This document shows positions 1-8,660 of a stretch of DNA of 64,000 nucleotides, one piece after another. The notes under the pieces were generated by a model. The model did no database searches, was not told the DNA's origin, and saw only the letters and a list, made by a program, of their open reading frames with translations. A program made the position numbers and the translations under genes. This DNA comes from an uncultured Draconibacterium sp. (GTDB lineage: Bacteria; Bacteroidota; Bacteroidia; Bacteroidales; Prolixibacteraceae). The stretch spans positions 2,769,001 through 2,833,000 of the forward strand of contig NZ_OY776414.1 of NCBI RefSeq assembly GCF_963675585.1. Reading direction: 5' to 3'. The stretch's first letter is position 1, and every line of letters starts with the position of its first letter.

Positions 1-51
1 GCATTTAAACACACCTAGCCTCCCAGTAAATTAATTTATCCAGACATCGTA

Positions 52-1560
52 TTAATAGCCAGTTGTCTGACTCAGTGTACCATTGCTTTGTGCAATTTTA
101 TATTCTGGAATTGGGAATAGTGCAGGTCCAACAGGTTTCCCAACTGATTGTAATGCCTCTTCCCATTTACCAAAACGAATCAAGTCAACTCTTCGGTAGC
201 CTTCAAAATATAAGTCCCAAGCCCTTTCCTGAAGAATTGCATCGTTAAATGCTTCCTTTGATGCAGTTGCAGAAGCAGATAAATTATCTATTCCACCATG
301 TTTAGTACGAACCTCGTTGACTAAGGAAATTGCTTCCGAGGTTGGCCCATCCTGGTTGTTAATTGCTTCGGCCAACATCAGCATGACATCTGCAAAACGA
401 GCCAACGGGATATCGTTTCCATGCGCAAAAGATGAGCTTTCAACATCTGGATATTTCATAAAAACGGGACCACTCATATTTGAACGATCACGAATCCCAC
501 CTGCAGGAACACCTCCACGACTATTTATGGCAATATATTCTGGGATAAGTAACTCTCTTCTTTTATCCAATGGATCGAAAGAATCATAAAATTTCCAATT
601 TGCGGGCCAAAAACCATTTGGTGAAAGCCATCCTCCTTGTTGATTAATGCCTGGAAAATCAGAGGGATACTCATACCAAGTATATGCATTCATATTTCCT
701 AATGCTCCGCTTCCGTTTGCTGAAACATCAGTAGATATGGCATATATTGTTTCTGTGTTTCGTTCCGTTTCAGGAACAAATAAGCTCCGATAATCAGTTA
801 CCAGACTATAACCCATTCCCTGGATTTCTCGTCCAATCCCTTCGGCATTTGCCCAATCCTTTTCATTTAAATAAGTACGCATCAAATAAGTCAATGCAAG
901 CCCTTTATTAAATCTTCCGTATTCAGCAGGCGATTTCTCCAAATTGTTGGCAGCAAAATTTAGGTCTTCTACAATATAACCAACATATGTACTTCGTTCA
1001 GGTCTGGTAAGATCTTTCTCTACCTCAGTACCAATTTCAGAAGCATCCAAAATAACAGGAACAGGCCCATACAAGGTCAACAAATGATACATCAATATTC
1101 CTCTGGCAGCCCTAGCTTCTGCTATAAACTGATTTTTTGCCCCTTCACTTATAGTAGCGGCCTCATTAAGATTATCAATTATTTGAGTGATCTTAGTTAT
1201 GAACCTTATTTTTTCGATATGACTACTTGTTCCTTCAAATTTTAGGACCGCAAAATTCGCATTACTAAGTTCTTTGAAATTGCTTTGATGCCCCGAAACA
1301 GCCATTAAGTCAGTTGGAGAATCATTCAGCATAACATCACTCTTGTCGTATCCCCAGAATAAAGGGTGTGATATTCCTCCATCGGAAAAGCTCCATTTTG
1401 AAGTAAATGGTTTATACACATCAAGCATATAAAGTTCATAGTCAGATTCTGTTTGTGGAAAGTTTAAAGGGGTTAAACTTCCATATATTTCCGGTTCCAA
1501 ACCTTCCGTACAACTCAGGATTGAAATCAGCAAAACAATATTTAATATATACTTTTTCAT
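52..1560 (-). CDS. SusD/RagB family outer-membrane glycan-binding lipoprotein
   Basis: Surface lipoprotein that caps the SusC channel encoded just upstream and binds the imported glycan or peptide. The 502-residue protein starts with a short hydrophobic signal ending in a lipobox (SILSC, lipid-modified Cys17). The C-terminal third has the family hallmarks: LMLAEAIN, a VNEVRT helix, and ERAWDLYFEGYRRVDLIRFGKW. It starts 20 bp after the susC stop, so the two are co-transcribed with the sigma/FecR genes. No enzyme follows inside the window, so the substrate cannot be inferred. Length and architecture are normal for the family. Confidence 0.95.
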   Translation of the reverse strand: MKKYILNIVLLISILSCTEGLEPEIYGSLTPLNFPQTESDYELYMLDVYKPFTSKWSFSDGGISHPLFWGYDKSDVMLNDSPTDLMAVSGHQSNFKELSNANFAVLKFEGTSSHIEKIRFITKITQIIDNLNEAATISEGAKNQFIAEARAARGILMYHLLTLYGPVPVILDASEIGTEVEKDLTRPERSTYVGYIVEDLNFAANNLEKSPAEYGRFNKGLALTYLMRTYLNEKDWANAEGIGREIQGMGYSLVTDYRSLFVPETERNTETIYAISTDVSANGSGALGNMNAYTWYEYPSDFPGINQQGGWLSPNGFWPANWKFYDSFDPLDKRRELLIPEYIAINSRGGVPAGGIRDRSNMSGPVFMKYPDVESSSFAHGNDIPLARFADVMLMLAEAINNQDGPTSEAISLVNEVRTKHGGIDNLSASATASKEAFNDAILQERAWDLYFEGYRRVDLIRFGKWEEALQSVGKPVGPALFPIPEYKIAQSNGTLSQTTGY

Positions 1561-1580
1561 TATTTGATAATTTTTAAAAG

Positions 1581-4500
1581 TTAGAAATTAACGTTGACAC
1601 CAAGAGAGAATGTTCTGGCCATAGGATATGGTGCAGCTAAATGGCTTGAATTTCCTCGAGAATCAACCTCAGGATCCGCTATTTCAAAATTTGTAATTAT
1701 GAAAGCGTTTTGCACATCCAGATAAACTCTCAAGTTATTAACATACCTTTTCAGATTCTTAAAATTATACCCTAATGTAATATTTCGACATCTTATAAAA
1801 TCGGTTTTCTGGATTTGGACATCGGTTCCTACAGGTAATGAAAGAGAAGCTTCGTTATAATTGACCCCCGGATATTTTCCATTTGGATTGGCAGATGACC
1901 AAACGTTATCTACTTCTTTGATCCCTGGTAAACTTCTTAAAACCATTTTTAAAGGACTTGCCCAATTCAACAAGTAATTGGTTCCATAACCACCAACTTG
2001 GCCATAGAAGAAAACAGTTAAATCTATATTTTTGTATTGAAAGGTATTACCAAAACCTATTGAAAAATCAGGTGATGCATCATAACGTTCTATGTCATTT
2101 GCGTCAATCTTATTATCATCATTAACATCCACAAAAATTGGGGAGCCAGGAATCTGTGCTTTTTCTGGTTGATAGCTTGGAGCTGTTTCTCCAACTTGTA
2201 GAATCCCATTTGTCTTAAAAACATATATTGAACTCACAGGATCAGTTGCACTAGTATAAGCTATACCATCAAATGTTGATTCGACATAATTCGGAAATCT
2301 TTCTTTCCAATCATATCTTAAATGCGATAAATTAATATTGCTACTCCATTGAAACTGGCTCGTTCTAAAGTTTACTGTATTCAATTCAATTTCCCATCCT
2401 TTTCTCACTTGATGTCCGCCGTTAATAGGCTGTGTCGCAAGAAAATTTAAAGGTTCAGTACTGGCGTAGGTAATTAAATTAGTTATATCATCCTGAAACC
2501 AATCAATACTACCAGAAACTTTTTCTTTAAACAAACTGAAGTCCACACCAATATTCTTCATAATTGTTTTAGGCCACTTTAAATCAGGGCGATCAATATT
2601 ACTAAGGGTATAGGGTATATACGAAGCTGTCCCATCATTGAAAGTAATTGCATTGTTATCAGGAACAAACGCAGCGTAAGCACTACCAACAAAAGACGAA
2701 GGTATAGTTCCCGTTTGACCAACACTACCACGTAATTTAATCAAATCAATCTGATCAATATTTTGCAAGAATGATTCATTTGAAAGTTTCCATCCTAATG
2801 AAGCTGAAGGGAAAGATGCATATTTATTTTCCGGGAAAAAGCCATTGAAACCATCGTAGCGATATCCCAATTGCAAAATATACCGATCTAACAAATTGAA
2901 TGAACTTCTAGCAAAATAAGAACGAGTTTTTGATGCTGCTTTATAAGAAGATATTGTTTTTTGAGTAGTTGCAGCCCCCAAATTGGCTGTATTGATGGCA
3001 TCTAGCATTCCAGCACCAGCAGCTCCAAATCCATATGATTTTTTGGGGTATTGCCCAATACCGGCAACAGCATTTATAGTAAGTTTATCATCAAGAACGG
3101 ACTTTTTAAATGACAATGTGGCCTCCATCGTTTGCCACTGTCTTTTGGCTTCATTCCATGATCCTCTCGCAGTATTCTGTTCAAAATAGAAAGTGGTCAC
3201 AGGAACAAAAAAATCTCTTGTTGATGTTTCATAAGTATTACCATACGAAAGTTTTCCTGTTAATACGTTAGGAATAATTTCCACATCTAATGATACGTTT
3301 GCCAATAATGAAGTAAAATAGGTGTCATCTTTGATTTCTAAAAGTGATACAGGATTACCAATGTTGGCAAAACGACTATAATTACCATCTTCATCATACA
3401 CAGGCAACATTGTTGGATATGCCACTGCAGCTTGAACGGCAGCAAAGGATTGGGCGCCAGCTCCACCTGTTGACCATCCAGATTGAGGGTTATTGTAGCT
3501 AACACGTGATCCATCTAAACTTGTATTTAAAGTAAGGAAATTATTTAGTTTAAAGGATAGATTAACTTTTCCTGTATACCTTTGCATTCCGGATTTCTTT
3601 ACAGTTCCTTCCTGGTTAAAGAAACTTCCTGACATATAGTAGGTCATTTTTTCTGTTCCACCGCTAATACTAAGTGAATGATTATCGACTGACCCATTTT
3701 GTAAAACCAAATCTAACCAATTTGTACCCACACCTGCGTTTGCAATTTGCTGCTCGGTAAAAGGGCTATATGTCCCTTGATAGCCAGATAGATCAGGAGT
3801 ATTAGAGCCAAAAGGCGCCATTGAATTATCCCCTAGAAATCGATCCATAGTAAACTGGTTATAATTAGTCATGTAATCATGTGGACTTAGAGGTTCGAAA
3901 TATTTCATATTCTGAACAGAGGATCGGCTTCCATTATAACTAATATTCATTTTTCCAGCCTTCCCTTTTTTCGTAGTGATCAATATAACCCCATCAGCAG
4001 CATTTACTCCATATATTGCAGCACTTGCATCTTTCAGCACTTCAATAGATTCAATATCATCGGGGCTAAGTCCTGCAAATCCACCTCTACGCACATTGTT
4101 CAATTCATTTGCAACATTACTATTGCCTGCTTCCAATCCAGACGAAGGCATCTGAACACCATCAATAACAATCAGAGGATTTCCACGCCCCCTAATGGAG
4201 AGATTAATATTACCGCCCGGTTCTGCACTTGTTTGTCGCACCTTTAACCCAGAAGCTCTTCCAAATAGTAATTGAGCGACTGAATTATTCGCCGACTTAG
4301 GAAGATCGTCTGGATCAACACTTGAAACAGAAGTCGTAATATTTTTTCTGGATTCTGTACCATAACCAATAGCTACAACTTCATCAATGCCGATAGCATC
4401 CTGTGCCATAATTACATCAATAGTCGTATTAGTTCCAACGGCAATTTCACGTGTTTTCATTCCAACAAACGAAAACATTAGGATCGCATCTTCCGGAATG

Positions 4501-5015
4501 TTGGAAATAGTATACCTTCCTTCATTGTTTGTAATGGTTCCGTTAGTGGTCCCTTTAAAAAAAACGGTAACCCCCGGAAGCGGCAGACCTGATTCATCAG
4601 TTACAATCCCTGATATGGATTTTTGTTGATCTGCGTCATATTTCTCAGCGGTCGTAAGCAATATCTGACGATCTTTAATACTGTATATTATCCCTGTATT
4701 TTCGAAAAGTTGATCAAGGATATTTGTTATGCGCTGGTTTTCGTAATTGACGCTTTTACGCTGGTCGACATCGATTCTTGAAGCATCGTACATAAAATAG
4801 AATTCGGATTGATCTTCTATTTTTCCCAAAATGTTTAAGATTGTTTCGTTTTTAACATCAATATTTAACCGTTTGTTTTGCGCATAAGCATCGAGCGCAA
4901 AGGTTTGGGTAATTGAAATCAAAATTAATAATGCGACAATCCTCATTTTTCTAAAAAATTTGGATTTCCAGATTTTACATACTCCGGAAATCAATTCATA
5001 ATGATTTTTTTTCAT
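1581..5015 (-). CDS. SusC/RagA-like TonB-dependent transporter with N-terminal STN signalling domain
   Basis: Outer-membrane TonB-dependent importer paired with the downstream SusD. I chose the ATG giving MKKNHYELISG (1144 residues); an ATG 28 codons earlier is open but adds an Asn/Gln-rich, non-signal-like stretch. In order: signal peptide (about 18-42, ending AYAQ), STN/secretin-N domain (about 49-122), carboxypeptidase-like regulatory domain (about 133-215, PLPGVTVFFKGT), plug (about 225-350, with NPLIVIDGVQ and VLKDASAAIYG) and a long barrel ending in Phe. The STN domain normally contacts FecR in the periplasm, so this protein should both import and signal to the FecR/ECF pair upstream. 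Confidence 0.95.
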   Translation of the reverse strand: MKKNHYELISGVCKIWKSKFFRKMRIVALLILISITQTFALDAYAQNKRLNIDVKNETILNILGKIEDQSEFYFMYDASRIDVDQRKSVNYENQRITNILDQLFENTGIIYSIKDRQILLTTAEKYDADQQKSISGIVTDESGLPLPGVTVFFKGTTNGTITNNEGRYTISNIPEDAILMFSFVGMKTREIAVGTNTTIDVIMAQDAIGIDEVVAIGYGTESRKNITTSVSSVDPDDLPKSANNSVAQLLFGRASGLKVRQTSAEPGGNINLSIRGRGNPLIVIDGVQMPSSGLEAGNSNVANELNNVRRGGFAGLSPDDIESIEVLKDASAAIYGVNAADGVILITTKKGKAGKMNISYNGSRSSVQNMKYFEPLSPHDYMTNYNQFTMDRFLGDNSMAPFGSNTPDLSGYQGTYSPFTEQQIANAGVGTNWLDLVLQNGSVDNHSLSISGGTEKMTYYMSGSFFNQEGTVKKSGMQRYTGKVNLSFKLNNFLTLNTSLDGSRVSYNNPQSGWSTGGAGAQSFAAVQAAVAYPTMLPVYDEDGNYSRFANIGNPVSLLEIKDDTYFTSLLANVSLDVEIIPNVLTGKLSYGNTYETSTRDFFVPVTTFYFEQNTARGSWNEAKRQWQTMEATLSFKKSVLDDKLTINAVAGIGQYPKKSYGFGAAGAGMLDAINTANLGAATTQKTISSYKAASKTRSYFARSSFNLLDRYILQLGYRYDGFNGFFPENKYASFPSASLGWKLSNESFLQNIDQIDLIKLRGSVGQTGTIPSSFVGSAYAAFVPDNNAITFNDGTASYIPYTLSNIDRPDLKWPKTIMKNIGVDFSLFKEKVSGSIDWFQDDITNLITYASTEPLNFLATQPINGGHQVRKGWEIELNTVNFRTSQFQWSSNINLSHLRYDWKERFPNYVESTFDGIAYTSATDPVSSIYVFKTNGILQVGETAPSYQPEKAQIPGSPIFVDVNDDNKIDANDIERYDASPDFSIGFGNTFQYKNIDLTVFFYGQVGGYGTNYLLNWASPLKMVLRSLPGIKEVDNVWSSANPNGKYPGVNYNEASLSLPVGTDVQIQKTDFIRCRNITLGYNFKNLKRYVNNLRVYLDVQNAFIITNFEIADPEVDSRGNSSHLAAPYPMARTFSLGVNVNF

Positions 5016-5101
5016 AAATTTGTTCTGATTTGGATTATTTAATAATTCAAGTTGGTTTTGCCTCTGGAGTTGGTTACTGCGAGGCAATAAATTAAGCAAG
5101 A

Positions 5102-5123
5102 GGGAGATGTTAACAGCATCTCC
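5102..5123 (-). repeat. Stem-loop between fecR and susC (locus 1)
   Basis: A 7-bp perfect stem (GGAGATG/CATCTCC) with a 7-nt loop sits about 87 bp upstream of the susC start. A run of T lies on its plus-strand side only, so it resembles an intrinsic terminator for antisense rather than sense transcription. A similar hairpin is at the same place in the second sigma/FecR/SusC locus (33627-33651). Confidence 0.6.
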
Positions 5124-5184
5124 TTTTTTAGTTCATCGTTTTAATTTATTTCATAAGCCTAGTTTTTTTTAGTTATACAACCAA

Positions 5185-6201
5185 TTATTTTTTTGAAATG
5201 ATTATTTCGGGTTTAGCTTCTTCTTCGTAGTTGTGTATTAGTTTACAATCAACATCGCAAACGATTTCTATATACCTGAAAATCTCTTCGTAACTTTCGT
5301 TTTGAATTGTTCCTGAGAAAATAGAGCCATACACTTCTTCATTGGCAACCTCAATATCGACGTTATACCACCGTTTTAGTTTTTCAACTACATTTTTCAT
5401 TGATTCATTGCGGAAGATAAGTTTCCCATCTTTCCACGATGAGTAGATGGTAGGATCGGCAAAATTCAGTGTCAATGCTTTATCGGCTATGTTAAACATA
5501 GCTTTTTCTCCGGGCTGCATGGTGTAACTAAAAGACTCGATGTTTTCATGCGCCAGTTCCACTTTACCCGATTCAAGCACAACAGCAATCTTATCGTTTT
5601 CAGGATATGCATCTACATCGAATTTTGTACCAAGTACTTTTACGATAAGGTCATTCGCTTGTACTGAAAAAGGGTTATTTTCTTTGTGGTAAACCTGAAA
5701 AAAAGCTTGACCGTTAAGGGAAACTTCTCTATTTTGTTCAGAAAAGTTGCTGGGATAAGAAAGTGTTGTACCTGAATTTAACCAAACTATTGAACTATCG
5801 GGTAAAACGACCTTAGATCGTTGCCCATTTTCTGTTATAAAAGAAGTATATAATAACTCCTTCGGATTGTCGGTACGGTTAAATTGCTGTTTGTTTGTAT
5901 AATAAATGGTAGTGAGGCTGATTAGAAAAACGATGATGGCTGCATATTTAAAGACTGGATTAAGGATTGGATACAGTCTTCTTTTTTTTCCTGTAATTTT
6001 ATTTTGAATTTTCAGAAATGCATTTTCAATTTCATAATCATTCATTTTTTTTGTTGAAGAGAGGAATGCCCAGGAAATTTTCACTTTTTTGAATATTTCC
6101 TTGTCTCTTTTTTGAGCATTGATTTCTTCAATAACCTTTTTCTTTTCCTCACGAGGCAAATTTCCTGTAACCAGTTTTACTATGTCTTCAAAATTTTCCA
6201 T
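5185..6201 (-). CDS. FecR family anti-sigma factor
   Basis: Inner-membrane regulator that holds the adjacent ECF sigma factor and releases it when SusC signals. The ATG giving MENFEDIVKLV (338 residues) is preferred; an ATG ten codons upstream is also open. In order: cytoplasmic sigma-binding region (1-75), one membrane segment (about 80-98, AAIIVFLISLTTIYY), FecR domain (about 110-225, including GQRSKVVLPDSSIVWLNSGT and VLGTKFDVDAYP) and a C-terminal DUF4974-type domain (LIFRNESMKNVVEKLKRWYNV). It lies 95 bp downstream of the sigma gene and upstream of susC, the standard order of these trans-envelope systems. Confidence 0.93.
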   Translation of the reverse strand: MENFEDIVKLVTGNLPREEKKKVIEEINAQKRDKEIFKKVKISWAFLSSTKKMNDYEIENAFLKIQNKITGKKRRLYPILNPVFKYAAIIVFLISLTTIYYTNKQQFNRTDNPKELLYTSFITENGQRSKVVLPDSSIVWLNSGTTLSYPSNFSEQNREVSLNGQAFFQVYHKENNPFSVQANDLIVKVLGTKFDVDAYPENDKIAVVLESGKVELAHENIESFSYTMQPGEKAMFNIADKALTLNFADPTIYSSWKDGKLIFRNESMKNVVEKLKRWYNVDIEVANEEVYGSIFSGTIQNESYEEIFRYIEIVCDVDCKLIHNYEEEAKPEIIISKK

Positions 6202-6296
6202 GTATATAATAAATAAACCATGAAATAGCATTTACCCTCGGTAATGCTTTAATTTTTTTTACATATTTTTTGTATCAGTATTTATGTCACTGAAAA

Positions 6297-6884
6297 TCAA
6301 ACAACAAACAAATAGGCTACTAAGGGTAAATAATCTTTCAAGGCAACTTTAAATGTTTTAATTCCTTTTGAAATATGTCCTTCTACTGTTTTTATAGAAA
6401 TATTTAGTTCTTCGGCAATTTCACGGTTTTTCATTTCCCGGAACCTGCTGAGTTCAAATACTTTTCGGCATTGGGGAGGCAAACCGGTTAAAGTTTCTTG
6501 TATGATTTGGTCAATATCCATGAATGCGTATAAAGAAGTATCAATAGTTGACAATGCTTCTACATTTAAATTCAACTCACTGACATCCACTGCATTTGAA
6601 AACAGCTTTTGGCTGTACTTTTTATCGCGTAACTTTTTTAAGGCATTGTTTTTAGCTACAGTAAAAAGGTATGAAGTAAGATTTGAATTGTCTTTTAATT
6701 CGTTGCGTTTGTTCCACAAGGTAACAAAAGTATCCTGAACAACATTTTCGGCAGTATCTTTTAAAGGGATAAACTCTAAAACGAAATAATACAACTTTGA
6801 ATAATATTCGTTGTAAATAACTTTGAAGGCAGCCTCATCGTCATTTCTTAAGCGTTCAAAAAGTTGTTGTTCGTTTTTGTTCAT
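6297..6884 (-). CDS. ECF sigma factor (FecI-like, Bacteroidota expansion type)
   Basis: Extracytoplasmic-function sigma-70 factor of 195 residues, expected to drive the downstream susC/susD genes when released by FecR. Region 2 spans about 10-85 (AAFKVIYNEYYSKLYYF, AENVVQDTFVTLWNKR). Region 4 spans about 125-185, with a helix-turn-helix REIAEELNISIKTVEGHISKG. The C-terminus (YLPLVAYLFVV) is hydrophobic, a common feature of these factors. A perfect TAnnTTTG -7 box (TAGTTTTG on the minus strand) lies 22 bp upstream of the start. Confidence 0.94.
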   Translation of the reverse strand: MNKNEQQLFERLRNDDEAAFKVIYNEYYSKLYYFVLEFIPLKDTAENVVQDTFVTLWNKRNELKDNSNLTSYLFTVAKNNALKKLRDKKYSQKLFSNAVDVSELNLNVEALSTIDTSLYAFMDIDQIIQETLTGLPPQCRKVFELSRFREMKNREIAEELNISIKTVEGHISKGIKTFKVALKDYLPLVAYLFVV

Positions 6885-6905
6885 AGATTTTCATTGCTAG
6901 AATTA

Positions 6906-6913
6906 CAAAACTA
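6906..6913 (-). promoter_or_regulatory. -7 box of the ECF sigma gene promoter
   Basis: The minus strand reads TAGTTTTG, an exact match to the Bacteroidota housekeeping -7 consensus TAnnTTTG, 22 bp before the sigma gene start. A TTTG lies about 23 bp further upstream as a possible -33 element. Seen in sequence; activity is inferred. Confidence 0.5.
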
Positions 6914-7160
6914 AAAAAATAAAATAAACAAATAGTTTTTGACCTGATTTATGTTTATTTGGCATTATACCATTTGCCTTACTAACAATATGTTTCCTGA
7001 TTTTCTTATTACAAATAAATCAGAATTAATATATTACAATATAAATATATACTATTAATCAGTAATATACAATTCTATTTTTCGATATATTTTGAGGAAA
7101 TATTATATAATTCTCAGCTAACTTATTAAATTAGCTTTCAATTTCATTATTATTTACTGT

Positions 7161-7358
7161 GTGAACAGAATAAAGGAGATACTAAAAAAACAGGGGCGAA
7201 GCCAGATTTGGCTGGCAGAGCAGATTGGCAAGAGTTATGTTGTGGTTACCAATTACTGCAATAACAAATCGCAACCCTCTATTCCAACATTAAAAAAAAT
7301 TGCTAAAGTTTTGGATGTAGATATCCGGGAGTTATTGGAACCTACAAAAAACAACTAA
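7161..7358 (+). CDS. Small XRE-family helix-turn-helix regulator
   Basis: A 65-residue DNA-binding protein that is almost entirely one Cro/C1-type HTH: RIKEILKKQGRSQIWLAEQI, recognition helix around SYVVVTNYCNNK, then the typical PTLKKIAKVLDVDIRELL. Start is GTG; no upstream ATG is available. It has no sensing or toxin partner beside it, and its surroundings are very AT-rich. Such single-domain XRE proteins occur in phage, plasmid and toxin-antitoxin contexts, but none of those is visible here, so its target is unknown. Confidence 0.85.
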   Translation: MNRIKEILKKQGRSQIWLAEQIGKSYVVVTNYCNNKSQPSIPTLKKIAKVLDVDIRELLEPTKNN

Positions 7359-7758
7359 GACTGATTGCTTTAATATTATTTTTAAAATAACTATCTTTAC
7401 ATGGAAATATTTTAACGTAAAATAAGAGAGACTTTACCGAGAACAAAAATTATTGACTTTTATAAGAGACTGATTTTAAGCACATAAGAAATATCAGAAT
7501 CGTCTTGTTCTAACCTGAACAAACTCTCCAAATCAGATCAAACAAAACCAAGTTTCATTCATATCCAAATATTCTTATAACTTAGGCATTTATCACCAAC
7601 AATCCCTGTCAAAATTTAAGGAATATAATCAAGAAGACCTTGTTTATCCTTGTCAGATTTAGTATTTTAGTAGTAAAATAAATATCGTTCTTTAAGTGAG
7701 ACCTATAAGGTGACCTCGAAAAAACGGAACAATGTAAATCACTGACATAAAGGCATTA

Positions 7759-7791
7759 ACAAGATACAGTTCAAATCTTGTCATCCCGACT
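7759..7791 (+). other. tRNA 3'-end-like remnant, possible attachment site
   Basis: The segment includes GTTCAAATCTTGTC followed by ATCCCGACT, which looks like the T-loop and 3' acceptor strand of a Bacteroidota tRNA, and it is followed directly by a strong terminator, as tRNA genes often are. The matching 5' acceptor half (GTCGGGAT) and an anticodon arm are not present upstream, so this is not a complete tRNA. Integrative elements leave such 3' fragments at their ends. A 7-bp ACAAGAT/ATCTTGT inverted repeat overlaps it. Confidence 0.35.
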
Positions 7792-7795
7792 TTGC

Positions 7796-7831
7796 AAAAA
7801 GGAGTCAGATGCTTATCTGACTCCTTTTTAT
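7796..7831 (+). terminator. Strong rho-independent terminator
   Basis: A perfect stem AAAAGGAGTCAGAT / ATCTGACTCCTTTT with a GCTT loop and a T run. The A and T runs on both sides allow it to work in both directions, so it can also serve the minus-strand gene ending at 7872. Confidence 0.85.
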
Positions 7832-7871
7832 TTTGGCCTGAAATACAATTAATCCAATAGTTAGTACACGT

Positions 7872-8306
7872 TTAATGCGAAATATTGTCTTTTTTATCGC
7901 GCGGAATACGTTGATTGTATTTCACCTCATGATTTTGTAAGATCCCATTTTCGATGTACAGATGCATTTCTTTCTCGTGTAGCGCATGACCGTCGGAGAA
8001 ACGGTGCACAACCGGCCCCACAGGAATTCGAAGCATTCCGGTGTACCAATCGGCCAACATCCTTGTGCCTGAAAGAACCTGCGTTCTGTCGACATAAACA
8101 GTAGATTCAAACGGCTGAAATCCGGTAAGGTAAAGAACATTATTCCGAAGTCTCCACGAAGCCACATAACCCCGCTCACAATTTGAAGCAGTACCACTAA
8201 ACTCCTGGATTTCAGGATGAGATTCGAAAAAAGCTTTTAATGGCGTCGAAAGCAGCTCATACAACTTGCCATCCAAATAAATTCTATCGTTAATTTGAAT
8301 CGTCAT
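7872..8306 (-). CDS. Conserved-looking hypothetical protein, 144 residues
   Basis: I do not recognise this family. The protein is soluble, without signal peptide or membrane segment, and reads like a compact beta-rich domain: MTIQINDRIYLDGKLYELLS at the start, a central ASWRLRNNVLYLTGFQPFE, then RMLADWYTGMLRIPVGPVV. The C-terminus is charged (QRIPRDKKDNISH). It stands alone between a terminator on its downstream side and a divergent promoter region upstream. Codon use fits the neighbourhood and no competing frame is as good, so the gene is likely real; function is unknown. Confidence 0.75.
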   Translation of the reverse strand: MTIQINDRIYLDGKLYELLSTPLKAFFESHPEIQEFSGTASNCERGYVASWRLRNNVLYLTGFQPFESTVYVDRTQVLSGTRMLADWYTGMLRIPVGPVVHRFSDGHALHEKEMHLYIENGILQNHEVKYNQRIPRDKKDNISH

Positions 8307-8660
8307 GAATTCCTTTAACCTAAAATAATACTCTGTTGTCTATCATTCGATAAATTAATACCTGTAGCCTGTTTTTCCATTTGCTATGGCTAAACACGTT
8401 TGTTAAAATTAAAATAGAAATTAATACGGCGAAGAACAATTGATATGTTTTCAAACAAGTTTATCCCCTGCCTCTGCTTACGCGCATAGCGTGAAATAAC
8501 TTATTCCCAGAATCACCCACTCCTTCCCTCTCTCCTTGTCCGAAAATCGACAAGAACTTCTCATTTGGTCTTTTTGGGCATTTAAATGAACCACGTGGAG
8601 TAAATAAAAAATGGATGTATACCTAACATTGCGGCAGTAATAACAATAACAGTAAATAAG
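8307..8660. other. Divergent intergenic region with shared promoter element A
   Basis: Holds the leader of the minus-strand gene starting at 8306 and, near its right end, promoter element A for the serine hydrolase gene. I see no small gene in the rest. Confidence 0.5.
8570..8633 (+). promoter_or_regulatory. Shared promoter element A (before the serine hydrolase)
   Basis: First of five promoters with the same geometry: GGG at 8576, GGAGTA at 8597 (21 bp on) and a -7-like TAACATTG whose ATTG is at 8628 (31 bp on). The leader then reads AGTAATAACAATAACA before the ATG at 8661. The upstream TTTTTGGGCATTT matches the corresponding box before 26915. Confidence 0.6.

Larger units (their letters stand above)
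7359..7871. other. Gene-free stretch with tRNA-like remnant and terminator
   Basis: About 510 bp without a supportable gene. Apart from the tRNA-3'-end-like segment at 7759-7791 and the terminator at 7796-7831, which are listed separately, I see only AT-rich sequence and short, codon-poor open frames. Confidence 0.5.

Noticed and set aside
7741-7800. Complete tRNA gene
   Set aside because: Only a 3'-end-like part is present; no acceptor 5' half, D arm or anticodon arm can be built.
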